From an uncultured Flavobacteriales bacterium (GTDB lineage: Bacteria > Bacteroidota > Bacteroidia > Flavobacteriales_D > Crocinitomicaceae), in contig CAJQJL010000077.1 of NCBI GenBank assembly GCA_905478665.1, positions 1 to 58,668 on the forward strand: 58,668 nucleotides of DNA, read 5' to 3'. The number at the start of each line of letters is the position of its first letter. Within the stretch, counting starts at the first letter, position 1. Under the pieces are notes generated by a model that worked only from the letters and a program-made list of their open reading frames with translations, had not been told where the DNA came from and did no database searches. Below are positions 54,466-58,668 of the stretch, piece by piece. The translations under genes and the position numbers were made by a program.

Positions 54466-55722
54466 ATGAGTCACGATCAATTAAGACCCGAAAGTTTAAT
54501 GATGAGCTATGGTTACAAGCCATCGCTGTCAGAAGGAGCAATCAAATGCCCTATTTTCCAAACATCTACATTTGTGTTCAGCAATGCAATGGAAGGAAAA
54601 CGTTTTTTTGAAGTCGCTTATGGCCTGCGCGAAAAAGAAAAAGATGAAGAACTTGGACTTATTTATAGTCGCTTGAATAATCCAGATTTGGAAATTCTTG
54701 AAAACAGACTTTGCCTTTGGGATGGTGCTGAAGATTGCGCAGTATTTGAGAGTGGTATGTCGGCAATTTCAACGGCCATGTTGGAATTCATGAAACCTGG
54801 CGATCTATTATTATACAGCAAACCAGTGTATGGTGGAACAGATCACTTCATCAACCATTTTTTAAAGAAGTTAAACATAGAAAGCGTTGGATTTAGAGCA
54901 GGTGAAACCAAAGAAGAGATCATCCAACAAATTATGAATACTGGAATTTCAGACAAGCTTTCCATGATTCATATCGAGACTCCAGCGAACCCTACAAACG
55001 CGGTCATTGATATTGAACTTTGTGCCGAGATCAAAGCACATTTCAATTCTGAAGAAAATCCCATTGTACTTTCTGTTGACAACACCTATATGGGACCACT
55101 TTGGCAGCATCCTCTAAAGCACGGAGCTGATCTCGTCTTGTATTCTGCAACCAAATATATAGGAGGACATTCTGATGTCATTGCAGGCGCTTGCCTCGGT
55201 TCTAAAGAACTTATGGGACGTGTCAAAGGTTTGAGAACTTTCCTAGGAAATATGGCTGGTCCATGGACAGGTTGGCTCTTAATGCGAAGTCTTGAAACAC
55301 TTAAGGTGAGAATGGACCAACAAGCAGTCAATGCAGAGCAAGTTGCAGAATTCTTAAATAATCACCCACGTGTTGAGGAGGTCTATTACTTAGGAAACAC
55401 CGCGAAAAACGGAACAGATTCTGATAAGGAAGTTTTAAAACGGCAATATTTGTCACACGGAGCAATGATTGCATTTGATATTGAGGGAGGAGAAGCTGAG
55501 GCATTCCAATTTTTAGACAGGTTGAACCTTATAAAATTGGCCGTATCTCTTGGCGGGACTGAAAGCTTGGCGGAACATCCGCAGACTATGACGCACGCCG
55601 ACGTTGATCCTGAAGACAAAAAAGCGATGAATATCACAGAAAAACTTATTCGTCTTTCTATTGGTGTAGAAAACTACAATGATCTGATTCACGATATTGA
55701 GCAGGCACTGGAGCAAAACTAA
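54466..55722 (+). CDS. Cys/Met metabolism PLP enzyme, cystathionine gamma-synthase family
   Basis: This fold-type I PLP enzyme of 418 residues has the Schiff-base Lys 230 in YSATKYIGGHSD, the phosphate-cup residues in ESGMSAIS (95-102) and the ring-stacking Tyr 122 in PVYGGT. The residue that is Cys in typical methionine gamma-lyases is Gly here, so a cystathionine gamma-synthase or -lyase type reaction, or a lyase with different substrate, is more likely than classical MGL. A conserved insert (YGLREKEKDEELGL) matches the long cystathionine gamma-synthase-like subgroup next to Lrp regulators. Reaction specificity is not established. Confidence 0.88.
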   Translation: MSHDQLRPESLMMSYGYKPSLSEGAIKCPIFQTSTFVFSNAMEGKRFFEVAYGLREKEKDEELGLIYSRLNNPDLEILENRLCLWDGAEDCAVFESGMSAISTAMLEFMKPGDLLLYSKPVYGGTDHFINHFLKKLNIESVGFRAGETKEEIIQQIMNTGISDKLSMIHIETPANPTNAVIDIELCAEIKAHFNSEENPIVLSVDNTYMGPLWQHPLKHGADLVLYSATKYIGGHSDVIAGACLGSKELMGRVKGLRTFLGNMAGPWTGWLLMRSLETLKVRMDQQAVNAEQVAEFLNNHPRVEEVYYLGNTAKNGTDSDKEVLKRQYLSHGAMIAFDIEGGEAEAFQFLDRLNLIKLAVSLGGTESLAEHPQTMTHADVDPEDKKAMNITEKLIRLSIGVENYNDLIHDIEQALEQN

Positions 55723-55815
55723 ATTCATTAAGACTTATTAGCGGCTTTTTCGTTTAAATTTTAACAGGAAAACGGTTGAGGGGGCAACACTCTGTCCCTA
55801 AAGTACTTCAAGCTC

Positions 55816-55823
55816 TACATTTG
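55816..55823 (+). promoter_or_regulatory. -7 element before the SprB-repeat protein gene
   Basis: TACATTTG matches TAnnTTTG exactly and lies 40 bases before the ATG at 55863. No convincing -33 TTTG was seen at the usual spacing. Confidence 0.45.
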
Positions 55824-55862
55824 TATCTCTACTAATTTAGTGGGATATTAACTTCTATCGCT

Positions 55863-58668
55863 ATGAAAAATTTCCTGTTGCTATTTATAATAGCACTCGG
55901 TTCTACTTGTGTCTTTTCGCAATCAGATGGTACTTCGTGGACTGTCGACTATTCAAGAAGTAAGTCTTTTATTGAAAACAAGGGGCAATTTGACAAGTAT
56001 GAAAACGAAATTACTGGAGAGATAAAATATGCCGTTGACTTCGGTTTCTCTCAAATCTTCTTTGGAAAAGATGGTGTAAGCTATAGCTTCAATCAAATCA
56101 AGAAAAAATCGAAAGAAGAACGTGAGGAAATCATGTCTGGCGCTTCAAGAACATTCGAAAATCACAAGCAAAAAGAGCGTCTTTCAGGAAAGTTTCTAAT
56201 TCGTCAAGACGAAGTAAATATGCAGTGGGTTTCTCCGTCATCTGGTGTTCAACTCATTGGAAGTAATGAATCCCAAGACTATCACAGTTACTCGTTTACG
56301 GATAAAGAGAATGTATCCTCTAGCGTTAATCACGTAAAGGGATTTGAAAAAATCGTTTACAAAAATGTCTATCCAAACATTGACATTGAATATATCGTTC
56401 ATCCAGAAATTGGTGTGAAATATGCCTTTGTACTGCACTCAGGAGCCGATCCTAAAGATATTCAAATGCTCTACGATCGTGATGTACGAATCGAAAATGG
56501 CGAAGTACATATTTCCACCTTGTTCGGCGACATCATCGATCATGCTCCGATTTCCTTTTATGAAAATGACATGGAAGACATTGTTTCTTCTAGCTTCAAA
56601 GCCAAAGGGCAAAAAATCAGTTTCAATCTGGGAAATTATGACGGATCAAGAACACTTGTTATTGATCCATGGGTACAAACACCTAATGATCCAAACTCGA
56701 ATTGGGATGTTGTTTGGGAACTGGACAAGGATCTTGCTGGTAATGTTTATGTCATTGCTGGAATCATGCCAATGCAACTCCTGAAATATAATTCAACAGG
56801 AGCACTTCAGTGGACGCACAACACCCCTTATGATACAACAGCTTGGCTTGGAACAATGGCTACAGACAATGTCGGTAACTCATATGTTACGAACGGGACA
56901 GGTTACATGATTCAAAAAATTGACGTCGCTGGAAATCTCGTTTGGAACAACACCAATCCTTCTGGTGGGCAAATCAGCACTGAGTTCTGGAATATTTCAT
57001 TCAATTGCGACGAAACAAAACTATTAGTTGGTGGTACTGGAGGAAACCTTGATATCCATGGTCGTGTTTATGACATCGATATGAATTCTGGGGACATTAA
57101 CAGTTCAGTTCCTGTCACCAGCCCTGGAAATTTGTTTTCCATTCCTCCAGATCTTCAGGAAGTCAGAGCTATGTGCGCTGCACCAAATGGAAAATACTAT
57201 TTCGTAACACTTGATACGATTGGCTATTTGAGTGATAACCTTACGCTTTGCCCAGGTGGCTCCACTTCATTATTCTTAGATGATCATGGTATCGGTTGGG
57301 GATATAAGTCTGAGAATTGGCGGTACAACAACACGGGGATTAAAGCAATTCGAGCCGATGACAATTTCGTTTATGTGAACAAAGGTGATCAGATCCAAAA
57401 AAGATCTTTAATTGATGGCTCTGTGGTATTAAGCGCTGCGATTCCAGGAGGAACACTACAATCCGTATTCCTTGCAGGAAATCAAAGCCACAATGCCGGT
57501 ACAGACGTTGATGATTGCGGAAACATTTATGTTGGTTCAACGAATGGAGTTCACAAATTCGATCAAAGTTTAAATTTAGTCGCAAGTTACGCTACAACCT
57601 TTAACGTCTATGATGTTCGTGTAACCACTAACGGCGACATTATCGCATGTGGAGGAACAGGGACAAGTTCATCGAGCAACCGATCAGGTGGCGTACAATC
57701 TTTTGCAGCTTCAGCATGTAACCCAATTGCTATAACGTGCTGCGATGCGACAATCTGTATTCCAGCAACGCTATGTGAAACTGATCCACCAATAGCATTG
57801 ACAACAGCCTCTGCTGGAGGAACATGGTCGGGCACAGGTGTGGATGCAGGTGGAAATTTTGACCCTTCCGTTTCAGGAGCTGGTACATTCAACATTACCT
57901 ATACGTTACCTTGTGGCTCTGAAACAATTGCTATTACTGTTGACCCGTGTGCAACAATTGATATCTGTGAGGAAACTGGCGGATCATTGACCGCGTCTGG
58001 TGGATCAGGAGTTTACACTTGGTACACAGGAACTGTAAACCCTGCCACAGCAATCACTTCAGAACAAGAGTGCATTGATTGTATATCGGCTACACCTCAG
58101 TATATCGGATTCCCACCATTTGCTGTCTATACTGGATGTGACATTTCTACGTGCCCTTCCGACACAACGTGGACGCAATACGCGACGGGAGCTACAACTC
58201 CTGCTCCTAGTTCATACCCTATTTTAATTACGGATGGAAGTGGCGCAAGCACAATAATAAACAACGCAGGTGAATTAGTTCCTTGCACTGGTAACCCGTG
58301 CTTAGGGGTTACGATAACTATGAATATCGTCTCTCAGTCAGATCCAAACTGTTTCGGTGGCAACGACGGTTCGGCCATGGTTTCTGCATCTGGCGGAACC
58401 GCAGCCTATAGCTACGTGTGGACACCCGGTTTATTGACAGGCGCCACACAAAGTACATTGAGTGCTGGCACTTATTCGATTGCAATTCAAGATGCAGTTG
58501 GATGTACTGGCTCTGGAACTGTAACCTTGGGTGAACCAACCGAATTAATCGCTTCGGCATCGTCAACACCTGCAACATGTGGGGCAAACGATGGAACGGC
58601 AACTGGATCAGCCACAGGAGGTACTGGTTCTTATACCTACTCATGGTCGCCTTCTGGTGGAACCAACC
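55863..58668 (+). CDS. Giant surface protein with DUF7948-like head and SprB repeats (3' partial)
   Basis: The reading frame is open from the ATG to the window end (935 complete codons) with no stop, so the C terminus lies beyond. A signal peptide (NFLLLFIIALGSTCVFSQ) is followed by the head domain KSFIENKGQFDKYE, then a beta-rich N-terminal region (about 30-260) that is the DUF7948 type found on large T9SS-secreted adhesins. A propeller-like region follows, then a Cys-rich GGTWSGTGVDAGGNFDPS-like repeat (near 645), and two SprB-type repeats near the end: DPNCFGGNDGSAMVSASGG and PATCGANDGTATGSATGG. The missing end would be expected to carry a gliding-motility or T9SS sorting domain. Confidence 0.88.
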   Translation, partial: MKNFLLLFIIALGSTCVFSQSDGTSWTVDYSRSKSFIENKGQFDKYENEITGEIKYAVDFGFSQIFFGKDGVSYSFNQIKKKSKEEREEIMSGASRTFENHKQKERLSGKFLIRQDEVNMQWVSPSSGVQLIGSNESQDYHSYSFTDKENVSSSVNHVKGFEKIVYKNVYPNIDIEYIVHPEIGVKYAFVLHSGADPKDIQMLYDRDVRIENGEVHISTLFGDIIDHAPISFYENDMEDIVSSSFKAKGQKISFNLGNYDGSRTLVIDPWVQTPNDPNSNWDVVWELDKDLAGNVYVIAGIMPMQLLKYNSTGALQWTHNTPYDTTAWLGTMATDNVGNSYVTNGTGYMIQKIDVAGNLVWNNTNPSGGQISTEFWNISFNCDETKLLVGGTGGNLDIHGRVYDIDMNSGDINSSVPVTSPGNLFSIPPDLQEVRAMCAAPNGKYYFVTLDTIGYLSDNLTLCPGGSTSLFLDDHGIGWGYKSENWRYNNTGIKAIRADDNFVYVNKGDQIQKRSLIDGSVVLSAAIPGGTLQSVFLAGNQSHNAGTDVDDCGNIYVGSTNGVHKFDQSLNLVASYATTFNVYDVRVTTNGDIIACGGTGTSSSSNRSGGVQSFAASACNPIAITCCDATICIPATLCETDPPIALTTASAGGTWSGTGVDAGGNFDPSVSGAGTFNITYTLPCGSETIAITVDPCATIDICEETGGSLTASGGSGVYTWYTGTVNPATAITSEQECIDCISATPQYIGFPPFAVYTGCDISTCPSDTTWTQYATGATTPAPSSYPILITDGSGASTIINNAGELVPCTGNPCLGVTITMNIVSQSDPNCFGGNDGSAMVSASGGTAAYSYVWTPGLLTGATQSTLSAGTYSIAIQDAVGCTGSGTVTLGEPTELIASASSTPATCGANDGTATGSATGGTGSYTYSWSPSGGTN

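Noticed and set aside
55723-55800. Possible riboswitch or structured leader before the SprB-repeat gene
   Set aside because: A GGG/CCC pairing is possible around 55775-55798, but no known riboswitch core was recognised.
1-58668. CRISPR array, insertion sequence, prophage, tRNA or rRNA
   Set aside because: No regularly spaced repeats, no transposase or integrase reading frame and no cloverleaf-like or rRNA sequence was noticed; gaps between genes are too short for most of these.

Overview
The window looks like chromosomal core DNA of a marine-type Bacteroidota, most likely order Flavobacteriales (Crocinitomicaceae/Cryomorphaceae-like; this placement is inferred from gene content). Evidence: the type IX secretion (T9SS) translocon gene sprA beside ruvA; several exported proteins with T9SS C-terminal sorting domains; an Alternative Complex III (actABCDEF) operon fused to coxBA; DUF4271 beside hemD; DUF6090; rnpA followed by an S41 protease; and Bacteroidota-type -7 promoter elements (TAnnTTTG). 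No rRNA, tRNA, CRISPR array, insertion sequence or prophage was seen. Gene density is very high and no gene-free stretch exceeds 300 bases.

Layout. 109-795: a methionine-rich exported protein. 961-4146 (minus): a DUF1800/DUF1501 pair, the second with a Tat-like leader and a T9SS tail. 4219-6183 (minus): ruvB-queG. 6313-18546 (minus): one 12-kb respiratory operon actA-actB-actC-actD-actE-actF-coxB-coxA, ending at a strong terminator and starting at a promoter with a striking Pho-box-like repeat. 18858-25333 (plus): SPOR protein, rnpA, S41 protease, O-antigen ligase-like protein, mgtE, and a phosphoglycerate-dehydrogenase-like enzyme. 25508-28189: DUF6090 (plus) against a minus-strand ridA-like/TPR/methyltransferase group. 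28355-32727 (plus): an envelope cassette of unknown function (lipoprotein, DUF4836-like exported protein, membrane-anchored relative, DUF1801). 32818-35522 (plus): PIN-PhoH ATPase and an SGNH hydrolase with a MORN-like tail. 35516-46241 (minus): maeB-ruvA-sprA-GNAT operon. 46437-50194 (plus): two tandem Omp28-related T9SS substrates. 50270-53799: sirtuin (plus), hemD and DUF4271 (minus), glutaryl-CoA dehydrogenase (plus). 53880-55722: a divergent Lrp-type regulator and Cys/Met PLP enzyme sharing an operator-like region. 55863-end: the start of a giant surface protein with SprB-type repeats, cut by the window edge.

How it fits together. The respiratory operon encodes a quinol:cytochrome c oxidoreductase and the two catalytic subunits of an aa3-type oxidase, which in Bacteroidota can form a supercomplex. 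SprA is the outer-membrane channel through which the window's CTD-tagged proteins (DUF1501, the two Omp28-like proteins, probably the terminal SprB-repeat protein) would leave the cell. The most noteworthy items are the Pho-box-like element controlling the respiratory operon, the phased Lrp half-sites, the 28-32 kb envelope cassette, the mosaic Omp28 duplication, and the helix-hairpin-helix extension on ActC.
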